Assembly: GCA_041940305.1 (NCBI GenBank)
Contig: JBGTSJ010000023.1
Coordinates: 1 to 64,000, forward strand
Source: JBGTSJ01 sp041940305
Lineage (GTDB): Bacteria > Planctomycetota > Planctomycetia > Planctomycetales > Planctomycetaceae
Direction of reading: 5' to 3'
Length of the DNA stretch: 64,000 nt
Shown here: piece by piece, positions 1 through 8,358 of the stretch
Position numbering within the stretch: the stretch's first letter is position 1
Layout: each line of letters starts with the position of its first letter
The notes under the pieces: model-generated
The model's database searches: none
The model's input: only the letters and a program-made list of their open reading frames with translations
What the model was told of the DNA's origin: nothing
Translations under genes and position numbers: made by a program

Positions 1-576
1 GCCGTGCATACGGCGCTCTCGTTTGACGTGCTGGGAGAGGACGTCCTGATCACCGGGGCCGGACCGATCGGCTGCATGGCGGCCGCGGTGGTGAAGTACG
101 CAGGCGCGCGCTACGTCGTCGTGACCGACGTCAATCCCTGGCGGCTGGACCTCGCGAAACGGATGGGGGCCACTCGCGTGGTGGACGTCCGCTCGCAGTC
201 GATTGCGGACGTCCAGCAGGAACTCGGCATGAAAGAGGGGTTCGACGTCGGGCTGGAAATGTCCGGCAACGACATGGCCTTCCGCGACATGCTGGCCAAC
301 ATGTGCCACGGCGGGAAGATCGCCATGCTCGGCATTCCCGAGCGGGAGATGGCAATCGACTGGAACACCGTGATCTTCAACATGCTCACGATCAAGGGGA
401 TCTACGGCCGCGAGATGTACGAGACATGGTACAAGATGACCGTGATGCTGCAGGGAGGCCTCGACATCTCACCGGTGATTACGCATCGGCTGCATGCGAC
501 GGAGTTCGAGCAGGGCTTCGCGGCGATGAAGTCGGGCCAGGCCGGGAAGGTGATCCTGGACTGGTCGGAGTTCTGA
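1..576 (+). CDS. tdh: L-threonine 3-dehydrogenase, C-terminal part (5' truncated)
   Basis: This is the NAD-binding and C-terminal part of a zinc-type medium-chain dehydrogenase that oxidises L-threonine to 2-amino-3-ketobutyrate in the cytoplasm. The nucleotide-binding loop reads ITGAGPIGCMAA and is followed by an acidic strand end (VTDVNPWR). The carboxy end (MKSGQAGKVILDW) matches the typical Tdh ending. The open frame runs through the left window edge, so the catalytic zinc domain lies outside and the true start cannot be seen. A broader sorbitol or alcohol dehydrogenase is possible, but the GREMYETWYKM segment favours Tdh. The partner ligase gene (kbl) is not downstream here. Confidence 0.85.
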   Translation, partial: AVHTALSFDVLGEDVLITGAGPIGCMAAAVVKYAGARYVVVTDVNPWRLDLAKRMGATRVVDVRSQSIADVQQELGMKEGFDVGLEMSGNDMAFRDMLANMCHGGKIAMLGIPEREMAIDWNTVIFNMLTIKGIYGREMYETWYKMTVMLQGGLDISPVITHRLHATEFEQGFAAMKSGQAGKVILDWSEF

Positions 577-820
577 CTCACCTGTTCGCGGCGGTCCAGA
601 TGCGTGAAAGCGCACTCTGTCGAGGTCAGCCTTTCGGTCTCCCATTGAAGGCGCGCGACAGTGCCTGCGCGGCACGATCCCCGTCGAGGCGCGAGATGCA
701 GGGTGGCAGGGTGGGCCCGCGGCGTTACACTCGGACCGAAATCCTCACGTCTCGGAGTCGTCTCACGTTGTCGACGGGTAGATTCATCCCATTCGCTGAT
801 CAGCGAGGCCAGCCTGCGCG

Positions 821-2836
821 ATGCAACGGATCAAGTCCTCCTTTGACGAGGGCCTCTGCCTGCTCGATCTGGATGAGCACGACATCTCCGGCGTGTTCCA
901 GGCGGCGGTGGAGCGCGGCGTCCGACATGGAGTGATCCCGCCCGAACTGAGCGGGGCGGTGATCGAAGAACTGGAGAGCCGGGAGCGGCGGTTCTCGACG
1001 GCGATCGGTCACGCGGTGGCGGTGCCGCACGCCTACGTTGAAGGGCTGCGCGGGCAGGTGGTGGTGTTCGTCCGGCTGCGGCACGCGGTGAATATGGGGG
1101 CGCCGGACGGGACGCCGACGCGATACCTGTTCGTCCTGCTGGGAGAACCGGGCGAAGCGGCGGAGCATCTGGACACGCTGACCGCGATCGCCCGGCTGAT
1201 GTCGGACGATGAGTTCCGGTACGACGCCGGGGAGGCGGGACGTTGCGAGGAACTCGCGGCGGCCCTGCTGCGGTTTGAGGAGCGCACCGGGATTCCGGTC
1301 GCGGAAGCGCCGGCGGTCCAACCGGAGCTGGAGTATACCGGTCGGTTGGGGGGCGGAATCCTGGCCGATCTGCGGCGGCGCTTTCCGCACTATGTGTCCG
1401 ACTTCACCGACGGGCTCCACTCGAAGACGCTGAGCTCAACCCTGTTCTTGTACTTCGCCTGTCTGGCGCCGACGGTGACGTTTGGCGGACTGATGTACAA
1501 CGCCACGGGTGAGACGATCGGTGTGACCGAGATGCTCGCCTCCGCGGCCCTGTGCGGGATGGTCTTCGCACTGTTTGGCGGGCAGCCGCTGATCATTCTG
1601 GGAGGAACCGGTCCGCTGTTGGCACTGACCAGCGTGCTCTACGTGCTGTGCGTGCGAGCGGGCCTGCAGGAGCATTTTCTGCGGGTATTTGCGTGGATCG
1701 GAATCTGGTCCGCGCTGTTCACCATTCTGGTGGCGGTGACGGACACGGTCGCTTTAATCCGGTACCTGACGCGATTTACGGACGAGATCTTCGCTGCGCT
1801 GATTGCGATCATTTACACCGTGGAGGCCGTCTCGCAGATCGTCGCCTATGTTTCGGAGGCACGCGAAGCGGAGCTGGACCATGACGTCGCGTTCCTCTCG
1901 ATCATCCTGGCGCTGGGAACGTTCATCATCGCCATGCTGATGTCGCGGATGCGCACGAGCCGTTATTTGCGGCCGATGGCTCGGGAGTTTCTGGCCGATT
2001 TCGGCCCCACGATCGCGATGGGGCTGATGCTGCTGTTTCAACTGGCATTCCCGAACGTGCGGCCGGAAATGCTGGCCGTGCCGGACCAGTTCAGCACGAC
2101 GACGGGGCGTCCGTGGGTGGTGGATCTGCTCGCCGCCCCGAAGTGGGTCTGGTTCGGTTCGGCGCTGCCAGCCCTGTTTGTGACGGTTCTCATGTATATC
2201 GATGAGAACATCACGGCGCGGATCGTGAATAGTCCGGACAACAAGCTGCGGAAAGGAGCGGCTTACCATCTGGACATGCTGGTGGTGGGCGCCCTGATGG
2301 GGGTCTGTTCGCTGCTGGGCCTCCCCTGGCACGTGGCCGCCACGGTGCGTTCGGTGAATCACGTCCGCAGTCTGGCGAGCTTCGAGGAGACGACCGGGCC
2401 CGGGGGCGAATCCCGACAGCGGATCATTCATGTCCGCGAGCAACGACTGACCGGATTCCTGATCCATGCTCTGATCGGACTGTCGCTGCTGCTGCTCCCG
2501 CTGCTGCAGCAGGTCCCGCAGGCGGTGCTGTACGGGCTGTTCCTGTATATGGGGATCGTTTCGATCGGGGGCAATCAGTTCTTCGAGCGGGTCATGCTGT
2601 GGTTCCAGGATCCGGCCCTTTATCCGAGGACGCACTACATTAACCAGGTGCGAATGCGGACAATTCACCTGTTTACGCTGCTGCAGGTCGTCTGCCTGGC
2701 CGTGCTGTGGATCGTGAAGAGCAGTCCGGTCGGCATCCTGTTCCCGCTGTTCATTGCGCTCCTGGTGCCGGTGCGAATGCTGGCGGGACGGATGTTCTCG
2801 CAGCGGGACCTGGCGGCGCTCGATGCGGATGAGTGA
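821..2836 (+). CDS. PTS EIIA-like domain fused to SLC4/band 3-type bicarbonate transporter
   Basis: The 671-residue protein has two parts. Residues 1 to about 160 look like a PTS EIIA type-2 domain. The active-site region is FSTAIGHAVAVPHAY, and the histidine that would be phosphorylated (about residue 70) is kept. From about residue 185 a multi-pass domain of the SLC4 anion/bicarbonate exchanger family begins (DFTDGLHSKTLSS, then GGQPLIILGGTGPLLALTS, then a long row of hydrophobic helices). Inner-membrane bicarbonate or anion transport is the family role; ion and coupling are not determinable here. The cytoplasmic domain of animal band 3 is known to share the EIIA fold, so the fusion is notable. 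The start is the first ATG of the frame. The next gene is convergent, 19 bp away. Confidence 0.85.
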   Translation: MQRIKSSFDEGLCLLDLDEHDISGVFQAAVERGVRHGVIPPELSGAVIEELESRERRFSTAIGHAVAVPHAYVEGLRGQVVVFVRLRHAVNMGAPDGTPTRYLFVLLGEPGEAAEHLDTLTAIARLMSDDEFRYDAGEAGRCEELAAALLRFEERTGIPVAEAPAVQPELEYTGRLGGGILADLRRRFPHYVSDFTDGLHSKTLSSTLFLYFACLAPTVTFGGLMYNATGETIGVTEMLASAALCGMVFALFGGQPLIILGGTGPLLALTSVLYVLCVRAGLQEHFLRVFAWIGIWSALFTILVAVTDTVALIRYLTRFTDEIFAALIAIIYTVEAVSQIVAYVSEAREAELDHDVAFLSIILALGTFIIAMLMSRMRTSRYLRPMAREFLADFGPTIAMGLMLLFQLAFPNVRPEMLAVPDQFSTTTGRPWVVDLLAAPKWVWFGSALPALFVTVLMYIDENITARIVNSPDNKLRKGAAYHLDMLVVGALMGVCSLLGLPWHVAATVRSVNHVRSLASFEETTGPGGESRQRIIHVREQRLTGFLIHALIGLSLLLLPLLQQVPQAVLYGLFLYMGIVSIGGNQFFERVMLWFQDPALYPRTHYINQVRMRTIHLFTLLQVVCLAVLWIVKSSPVGILFPLFIALLVPVRMLAGRMFSQRDLAALDADE

Positions 2837-2855
2837 GTGAGGAGGGCCGCGGCCG

Positions 2856-3968
2856 TCAGTCGGCCAGACAAGGCAGCGGCGCGGCCGCCTGCGGGACTGC
2901 GGAGCAATAATCTTCGCCGAGCAGCGCGGCGACGGTGGCGGCGATCTGGGATTGCGTCACAGGCCGCTGCGGCGGGGGGGATGCGGGAGTGTCGGGACCG
3001 AGGACGGCAGCCCACATGAACTCGGAGCCGTTGATGTCGGCGCCGTGGCTGATCCAGTCGGCGCCGGTCTCGCCGCGGCCGTGGTCGGTCGTGAGCACCA
3101 GCGACGCGCGTCCGGCGTACTCCGGGAGGGACTGCAGCAGGTCCCACAGTTCGGCGAGGTAGCGGTCGGCGCGTTGAGCCGCATCGAGATACAGGTCATA
3201 GCGCCGGGCATGCGCCCAGTCGTCGGTTTCTCCGAGCGAGACGTACAGCACGCGCGGTTGTTTGGCCCGCAGGTAAGCCAGCGCCGCGCGGTGCGTGAAG
3301 ATGTCGTAGCGGACGTTGTGCCAGATGTGCGGCACCTCGGCGGCCCAGTCGTTGAGCGCGGCGAGCTCGTCTGCGTCCGGGCCGATGGTTGCAGCCTGCC
3401 AGCCGGCGTTCACCGGAATGCCGCTGCGCTCGTCGTTGATGATGAAGGGAAACACGTCCCAGGAGCAGAATGCGGCCACACGTCCGTCGAAGCCGGGGCG
3501 CCGGTGCAGCCATTCCAGAACGCTGACGTTGGGATTGGGCGTCTTGTCGTTGGAGTCGATGCGCGGATCGGGATAGCCGGTGAGGAGTTCGCTGTAGCCA
3601 GGATACGAGAAGTTGTGGCCATTGGTGACGCGCATGACGCAGCCGTCGTCGGGATTGCCGAAGACGCGCCCCTGCCGGGCGATCGTGTTCCAGAAGAACG
3701 GCATCAGCAGTGTGCGGCGTTCGTCCGCATCCGTCCGCCAGAAGCGTTCTCGGGTGGCGTCGACGTCACGCACTCCGCCGCGATCCTTGTCGAGCAGTGA
3801 TTCATCAGCTCCGGCGAACAGTTCCTGCCATCGCAGGCCATCCAGGGTCACGAGGACCACGTGCTCGGTCTGAAGTTGGCCGTCATCGGCGAAAGCGGTC
3901 GCGCTGAAGGAGCAGGCCAGCAGAAGTGCGATCAGGAGCCGGATGTGATCCAGCCGGTACAGCAGCAT
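2856..3968 (-). CDS. Secreted alkaline phosphatase superfamily / type I phosphodiesterase-like protein
   Basis: The 370-residue protein carries an N-terminal signal peptide (hydrophobic run about residues 8-26, ending SATAFADD). It has the hallmarks of the alkaline phosphatase/phosphodiesterase superfamily: metal ligand D43 in VLVTLDGLRW, a candidate nucleophile serine in NFSYPGYSE (about residue 121), a DDWAH segment and a C-terminal TTDHGRG metal site. It is probably a periplasmic or exported phosphoesterase; the substrate is unknown. It is monocistronic, convergent with the bicarbonate transporter and divergent from the DUF1559 gene. Confidence 0.75.
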   Translation of the reverse strand: MLLYRLDHIRLLIALLLACSFSATAFADDGQLQTEHVVLVTLDGLRWQELFAGADESLLDKDRGGVRDVDATRERFWRTDADERRTLLMPFFWNTIARQGRVFGNPDDGCVMRVTNGHNFSYPGYSELLTGYPDPRIDSNDKTPNPNVSVLEWLHRRPGFDGRVAAFCSWDVFPFIINDERSGIPVNAGWQAATIGPDADELAALNDWAAEVPHIWHNVRYDIFTHRAALAYLRAKQPRVLYVSLGETDDWAHARRYDLYLDAAQRADRYLAELWDLLQSLPEYAGRASLVLTTDHGRGETGADWISHGADINGSEFMWAAVLGPDTPASPPPQRPVTQSQIAATVAALLGEDYCSAVPQAAAPLPCLAD

Positions 3969-4082
3969 CGATCTTCCTCATGCGAGTTGGACGGTCGCCT
4001 CCGGTGAGATTGTCCGATGAGTGACACAACTTTCAACAGTTCCGACATTTACGTAAGCAGGTGAGATTTTGCACGCGTACCA

Positions 4083-4110
4083 TTGAAATTTTGAGGGCTC
4101 AAAATACCAT
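4083..4110 (+). promoter_or_regulatory. Candidate promoter with an 18-bp palindrome in the spacer
   Basis: A TTGAAA hexamer at 4083-4088 is followed after 16 bases by TACCAT at 4105-4110. The spacer is filled by a palindrome (ATTTTGAG, GG, CTCAAAAT; 4088-4105) with perfect 8-base arms. It lies 45 to 70 bases before the DUF1559 gene. This is what a promoter occluded by a repressor would look like, but the -10 match is weak and no regulator is identified. Confidence 0.4.
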
Positions 4111-4154
4111 GTTGGCTTACTGGAAATGGTGTAGCGAACCGGAGAGGCCAAAAG

Positions 4155-5120
4155 ATGAAGTCGCGACGTGGATTCACGCTGATCGAACTGCTGGTGGTCA
4201 TCGCCATCATGGCGGTGTTGATGAGCCTCCTGCTTCCCGCCGTGCAGCAGGCGCGCGAGGCGGCGCGGATGACGCAGAGCCGCAACAACCTCAAGCAGAT
4301 CGGGCTGGCGCTGCACAACTACCACGACGTGCACCAGACGTTCCCGGCGGCGTATCTGGCGGACACCCGGCATCCGCAGCGGGATCCTGATACCTACGAC
4401 GGTCCGAACGGTTTCGCATGGGGAACGATGCTGCTGCCGTATCTGGATCAGGCGCCGCTGTACAACGAGTTCCGGACCGACCTCCCCTGCTGGGCTCCGC
4501 AGAACGCCGCCCCCGCGCTGACCGTCCTGCCGGTGTTTCTGAATCCGTCCGCCACGAACGCCAACGGGCCGATGATCGTGCGGGACGCGGCCGGGAACGA
4601 GCTGGCGCGGTTTTCGCGATCGCACTACGTGGCGAACGCGGGACAGGAAGAACCGTGGGGCTACACGCAGGAGGACTACTCGACCCTCGCCGACGGCCCG
4701 ATGTACCGCAACTCGCGGACCCGCGCGGCCGACGTGAGCGACGGTCTGTCGAGTACGGTCTTCATCGGCGAGCACAGCATCGTCAGCGACAAGACGTGGG
4801 TCGGCGTCGTGCCGGGGGCGGAGGTGTGCACGATTGATCCGGTGCGCTTCCCCATCACGCAATGCGATTTTGCCGCGACGCTGGTCAACGTCCATTCGGG
4901 ACCCGCGACGGCCGAGATCGATCCGGTCACCGGATTCGCACCGATCCATCCGCCGAACAGCCCGCTGTGCCACGTCTGCCAGATGTACTCGCCGCACGCC
5001 GGCGGGGCGCACATTCTGCTGGGAGATGGGAGCGTGCGGTTCGTGAACCAGTTCATTCACCAACCGACGTGGGCGGCGCTGAGCAGTTGCCGCAAGGGGG
5101 AAGTGGTGGGGGAGTACTGA
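4155..5120 (+). CDS. DUF1559 domain protein with type IV pilin-like N-terminus
   Basis: The protein begins MKSRRGFTLIELLVVIAIM, a class III prepilin leader (cleavage expected after the glycine before FTLIE) followed by the hydrophobic N-terminal helix. The next segment (LPAVQQAREAARMTQSRNNLKQI) and the C-terminal H-X9-DG motif (HAGGAHILLGDGS) identify the DUF1559 family, which is strongly expanded in Planctomycetota. Length (321 residues) is normal. The family is thought to form pseudopilin-like or surface structures; the individual role is unknown. The purine-rich stretch GGAGAGGCCAAAAG just before the ATG serves as ribosome binding site. Confidence 0.92.
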   Translation: MKSRRGFTLIELLVVIAIMAVLMSLLLPAVQQAREAARMTQSRNNLKQIGLALHNYHDVHQTFPAAYLADTRHPQRDPDTYDGPNGFAWGTMLLPYLDQAPLYNEFRTDLPCWAPQNAAPALTVLPVFLNPSATNANGPMIVRDAAGNELARFSRSHYVANAGQEEPWGYTQEDYSTLADGPMYRNSRTRAADVSDGLSSTVFIGEHSIVSDKTWVGVVPGAEVCTIDPVRFPITQCDFAATLVNVHSGPATAEIDPVTGFAPIHPPNSPLCHVCQMYSPHAGGAHILLGDGSVRFVNQFIHQPTWAALSSCRKGEVVGEY

Positions 5121-5283
5121 GTGATGGGAAGGAAGCGCTCGCCTGTCCGTTGCGACGGACGTGCTGACGCACGGTCGGAGTGGGACCGCTGTTTGAGGCG
5201 CGCGGCCCTTGCTGACGCGGGGGGCTACCGGGGGATCGAGCGTTCGGTCCAGGTTGTCCTGAGTTGTTAATGGGCGTCTTGTC

Positions 5284-5652
5284 ATGAATCGACGAATTCC
5301 GTGGGCGATCTCCGGAATGCTGGCGGCCGTCGTGCTGACCGTGTTTGTGGTGCGCTGGTGGAACCGTCCGCCGGCCCTGGAGTTCGACAATCTCAAGTAC
5401 ATCCAGCTGCTGACGACCGCGGTTTCGGCGCGGGATGAGGAGTGGCTCGATGGCGTGACGAGGGCGATCGAACTGCGGCATCAGTCGGGGCAGATGTCCG
5501 ATGAGGAACGGGAGGCGCTGCACGGCGTCATCGCGCAGGCCGAGTCCGGCGAGTGGGAGCGTGCAGACCGGGAATGCTACGAACTGGCCGTGGCGCAGCT
5601 CAGCCGCCGCCGGAGCCCGCCCGACGAGGCCGGCCATGCACACGTTCACTGA
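5284..5652 (+). CDS. Small single-pass membrane protein of unknown function
   Basis: A 122-residue protein with a short basic N-terminus (MNRRIPW) and one hydrophobic helix (about residues 8-24, ending VVRWW). The rest is charged and probably helical (VSARDEEWLDGVTRAIELRH and SDEEREALHGVIAQAESGEW), and it ends in a His-containing tail. It would place a small soluble domain outside the cytoplasmic membrane. It follows the DUF1559 gene after 163 bp on the same strand; DUF1559 genes often have small companions, so a link is possible but not shown. I do not recognise the family. Confidence 0.6.
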   Translation: MNRRIPWAISGMLAAVVLTVFVVRWWNRPPALEFDNLKYIQLLTTAVSARDEEWLDGVTRAIELRHQSGQMSDEEREALHGVIAQAESGEWERADRECYELAVAQLSRRRSPPDEAGHAHVH

Positions 5653-5697
5653 GTGCGGCAATTGCGACTGACGGCTCAGTTCGATGGAGCAGCTCCG

Positions 5698-6282
5698 TCA
5701 GTCGCGGGCTGAGGCGACTGCGCCGAGCATGGCGGCGGTGGAGTTCCGTCCGAACTGTTTCTGCCGTCGCCGGACCAGCGGGTAGCCGAGGCGCGTGAGG
5801 ATGTGGTTGGGGCGCGAGAAGGCGAGGATGTCGTACCAGACGGCGTTGTCGCTGCGGTCCCACTGAAGGAGGAAGCGCTCCTCGCCTTTCTCGACATGGC
5901 CGGGGAGCGTGCCGTAGGCGAAGCCGAAGCGGGCAATCGGCCCATCCTCGTCGATGACGTAGACGATGCGGCAGGCGTTCAGCCACCAGACGCCGTAGAC
6001 GCGCGCGAGGACGGCGATCGTGGAACCGACGCGGATCGGCGTCTGAGGCGGGCCGGCCTCCACCCAGCCGAGACGGAATTGTTCCCAGCGCCGGAGTGCG
6101 CTCCGCGCCGCCCGCCAGACCGCTTCTCCCTCGCCGAGCTTCGTCCGCCGATGATCGAGCACGTAGTCCGGAGGGGGAGTCCCGGCCGTGGCTCCCACGG
6201 CTGCGTAGCTGAACGGCAGCCCTGCCTGCTCCGCGAGAAAGCCGGTAATCAGGTCGGCAGACGGTTTTTGCAGGAACAGCAT
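5698..6282 (-). CDS. DUF1990 family protein (copy 1)
   Basis: The 194-residue soluble protein has the DUF1990 pattern: FSYAAVGAT near the N-terminus, a DHRRTKLGEGEAVW segment, ALRRWEQFRLGWVEA, the core LNACRIVYVIDEDG, then FAYGTLPGHVEKGEERF and DILAFSRPNHILTRLGYP. The biochemical function of this family is not established. It is divergent from the SDR gene; in several bacteria DUF1990 and NmrA/SDR proteins occur together. A paralogue lies at 48245-48904. Confidence 0.85.
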   Translation of the reverse strand: MLFLQKPSADLITGFLAEQAGLPFSYAAVGATAGTPPPDYVLDHRRTKLGEGEAVWRAARSALRRWEQFRLGWVEAGPPQTPIRVGSTIAVLARVYGVWWLNACRIVYVIDEDGPIARFGFAYGTLPGHVEKGEERFLLQWDRSDNAVWYDILAFSRPNHILTRLGYPLVRRRQKQFGRNSTAAMLGAVASARD

Positions 6283-6388
6283 CGAATCGTGATTCCCTGA
6301 TTGCGGACACCCGGCCGGAACAGACTAAGATCCTATTTGTCCGATCCGCAATCGGTGGCCTGTGATCACTCTCTGAACCGCCGAATTG

Positions 6389-7324
6389 ATGAATTCTGAG
6401 CACGTGAACTCGCCGGACTCCCATCCCCTGGTCCTTCTGACTGGAGCGACCGGCTATGTGGGAGGCAAGCTGCTGACCCGACTCGAACGGGAGCCGGTCC
6501 GGGTCCGCTGCCTCACGCGTTCAGCGGAGAGGCTGCGGTCCCAGGTGGGGGCGAATGTCGAAGTGATGGAGGGAGACGTTCTCGATCCGCAGTCGCTGAA
6601 GCCGGCGCTCACGGGCGTGGACACCGCGTACTACCTCATCCATCTCATGTCGGGCTCGAACGATTTCGAGAAGCAGGACCGGCTGGCGGCCCAGTATTTT
6701 GCCGTGGCGGCGCGGCATAGTGGGGTCACACGCATTATCTACCTGGGAGGGCTGGGAGACGACGCGAATGCGGAATTATCGCCGCACCTGCGCAGCCGTC
6801 ATGAGGTCGGGCGGATCCTGCGCGACTCGGGAGTGGAGACGATCGAGTTTCGTGCCGGAATCATCCTCGGGGCGGGGAGCCTGTCGTTCGAGCTGCTGAA
6901 GACGCTGACCGACCGGCTGCCGGTGATGATCTGTCCCCGTTGGCTGTCGACGCCGACGCAGCCGATCGCGGTGGATGACGTGCTGGCGTACCTCGTCGCT
7001 GCGCGGAGCCTGCCGGACGGATCCAGCCGGATCTTTGAGATTGGAGGCGCCGACGTGATGACCTACGGCGACCTGATTCGCGAGTACGCGCGACAGCAGG
7101 GGCTGAAGCGGGCGCTGATTCATGTGCCGGTGCTCACGCCGTACCTGTCCGGGCTTTGGCTGGCGCTGGTGACGCCGACCAAGTTCGGGGTTGGCCGGCA
7201 TCTCATTGAAGGATTGCGCAATCCGACGATCGTGCGGGACCGGCAGGCGCTCGAGGCGTTCGACATCCGGCCGGTCGGAGTCGACACGGCGATCGCGAGA
7301 GCGATCACGGGAGTGCATTCGTGA
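6389..7324 (+). CDS. NAD(P)-binding SDR protein, NmrA/YbjT-like
   Basis: The 311-residue protein begins with a Rossmann fold of the atypical SDR type: VLLTGATGYVGGKLL gives the glycine-rich nucleotide loop (TGATGYVGG), followed by RCLTRSAERL and EGDVLDPQSLKPAL. YYLIHLMSG and RIIYLGGLGD are typical of the YbjT group; the SYK-type catalytic triad is not obvious. The family includes NAD(P)-dependent reductases and redox sensors. The DUF2867 domain found at the end of long relatives is absent. The frame also has a TTG one codon upstream; the ATG at 6389 is preferred. Confidence 0.8.
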   Translation: MNSEHVNSPDSHPLVLLTGATGYVGGKLLTRLEREPVRVRCLTRSAERLRSQVGANVEVMEGDVLDPQSLKPALTGVDTAYYLIHLMSGSNDFEKQDRLAAQYFAVAARHSGVTRIIYLGGLGDDANAELSPHLRSRHEVGRILRDSGVETIEFRAGIILGAGSLSFELLKTLTDRLPVMICPRWLSTPTQPIAVDDVLAYLVAARSLPDGSSRIFEIGGADVMTYGDLIREYARQQGLKRALIHVPVLTPYLSGLWLALVTPTKFGVGRHLIEGLRNPTIVRDRQALEAFDIRPVGVDTAIARAITGVHS

Positions 7325-7440
7325 CCGCCGCCGGACGGCAACACCCTCGATGATTATGATCCTCGTCCATCAGGGTGACGATTCCGGAGTCACGTTGAAC
7401 GGAACACAAACCCGGACACTTCCTGCAAATGGAGATGCGC

Positions 7441-8190
7441 ATGCTGACGAATGCACATACTGGAACCCGGATCGATGAAGTGGCAGCGGGAATCTACCGT
7501 ATCAACACGCCGCTGCGGATCGACGAGATCCCCGGCGGCTTCAACGTCAGCCAGTACCTCATCGTGGATGATGAGCCGATGGTCTTTCATACCGGCTGGC
7601 GAAAGTGGTTTCCGTTCGTCTCCGAGGCGATCTCCAAAGTGATCGCGCTCGACCGCATCCGCCACATCGGCTACTCCCACTTCGAGGGGGACGAATCGGG
7701 CGCCGTCAACGAGTTTCTGGCATTGGCCCCGCACGCTGTTCCCTTCGCCAGTCATATCGGCGTGATGACATCGCTCAGTGATCACGCCGACCGGGAAGGC
7801 CGGGGTATGGCTGACGGCGAGACTTTCTCGACCGGAGCGAAGACGTGGCAGTGGATCGACACGCCGCATGTCCCGCACGGCTGGGACTGCGGAGTCCTGT
7901 TCGATCGTTCGACCGGCACGCTTCTATGCGGCGACCTGTTCACGCAGCCCGGAGCCGAAACCCCGGCCGTCACTGAATCGGAAGTCCTGACCGCCAGCGA
8001 AGCGACGCGCCGGCCGATGGATTACTACGCTCACTCCTCAAAGACCGCCACTATCCTGGAGCGCCTGGCGTCGCTGAATCCCACAACGCTCGCCTGTCAG
8101 CATGGCAGCGCCTACCGGGGAGACGGAGCCGCCCTGCTGCGAGAACTCGCCGCCATCCTCGCTCAAGAGCAACGGGCGGCACTGGCCTGA
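7441..8190 (+). CDS. Stand-alone ODP-type metallo-beta-lactamase fold protein
   Basis: The 249-residue protein has the metallo-beta-lactamase fold in the oxygen-binding di-iron variant used by flavodiiron proteins. The usual HxHxDH zinc motif is replaced by SHFEGDES, matching HxExD. Further metal ligands are the histidines in DTPHVPHGWD, the aspartate in LLCGDLF and the last histidine in ACQHGSAYRG. The flavodoxin domain is missing. An O2- or NO-reactive di-iron site is inferred from the ligand pattern. The start at 7441 follows GGAG at 7432-7435; in-frame ATGs at 7429 and 7435 are alternatives. Confidence 0.75.
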   Translation: MLTNAHTGTRIDEVAAGIYRINTPLRIDEIPGGFNVSQYLIVDDEPMVFHTGWRKWFPFVSEAISKVIALDRIRHIGYSHFEGDESGAVNEFLALAPHAVPFASHIGVMTSLSDHADREGRGMADGETFSTGAKTWQWIDTPHVPHGWDCGVLFDRSTGTLLCGDLFTQPGAETPAVTESEVLTASEATRRPMDYYAHSSKTATILERLASLNPTTLACQHGSAYRGDGAALLRELAAILAQEQRAALA

Positions 8191-8286
8191 CTGCCGGTTG
8201 ATTCAGCCCCGTTGCCTCCGCGGCGGATTTCCTCGCGAGGCGGGCGGCCGGCCGGCGGGTCCATCGGTGGGGTGCGGCCAGTTTGA

Positions 8287-8316
8287 TTGACGCTTGCCGG
8301 CGGGCGGGCTTATTGT
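8287..8316 (+). promoter_or_regulatory. Candidate sigma70-type promoter of the thioredoxin-like gene
   Basis: TTGACG at 8287-8292 is followed after 18 bases by TATTGT (8311-8316). It lies 43 bases before the preferred ATG and argues against a longer protein starting upstream. Confidence 0.45.
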
Positions 8317-8358
8317 GGCGGTGTCAATCCCGTTCACGATCTCACCGGGGACTCTTCA

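Noticed and set aside
6301..6331. TTGCGG and TAAGAT as a promoter for the SDR gene
   Set aside because: The 19-base spacer and weak -35 make it no better than chance in this region.
7429..7440. Start of the ODP protein at the first ATG (7429)
   Set aside because: GGAG at 7432-7435 lies at proper distance only for the ATG at 7441; the difference is four residues and remains uncertain.
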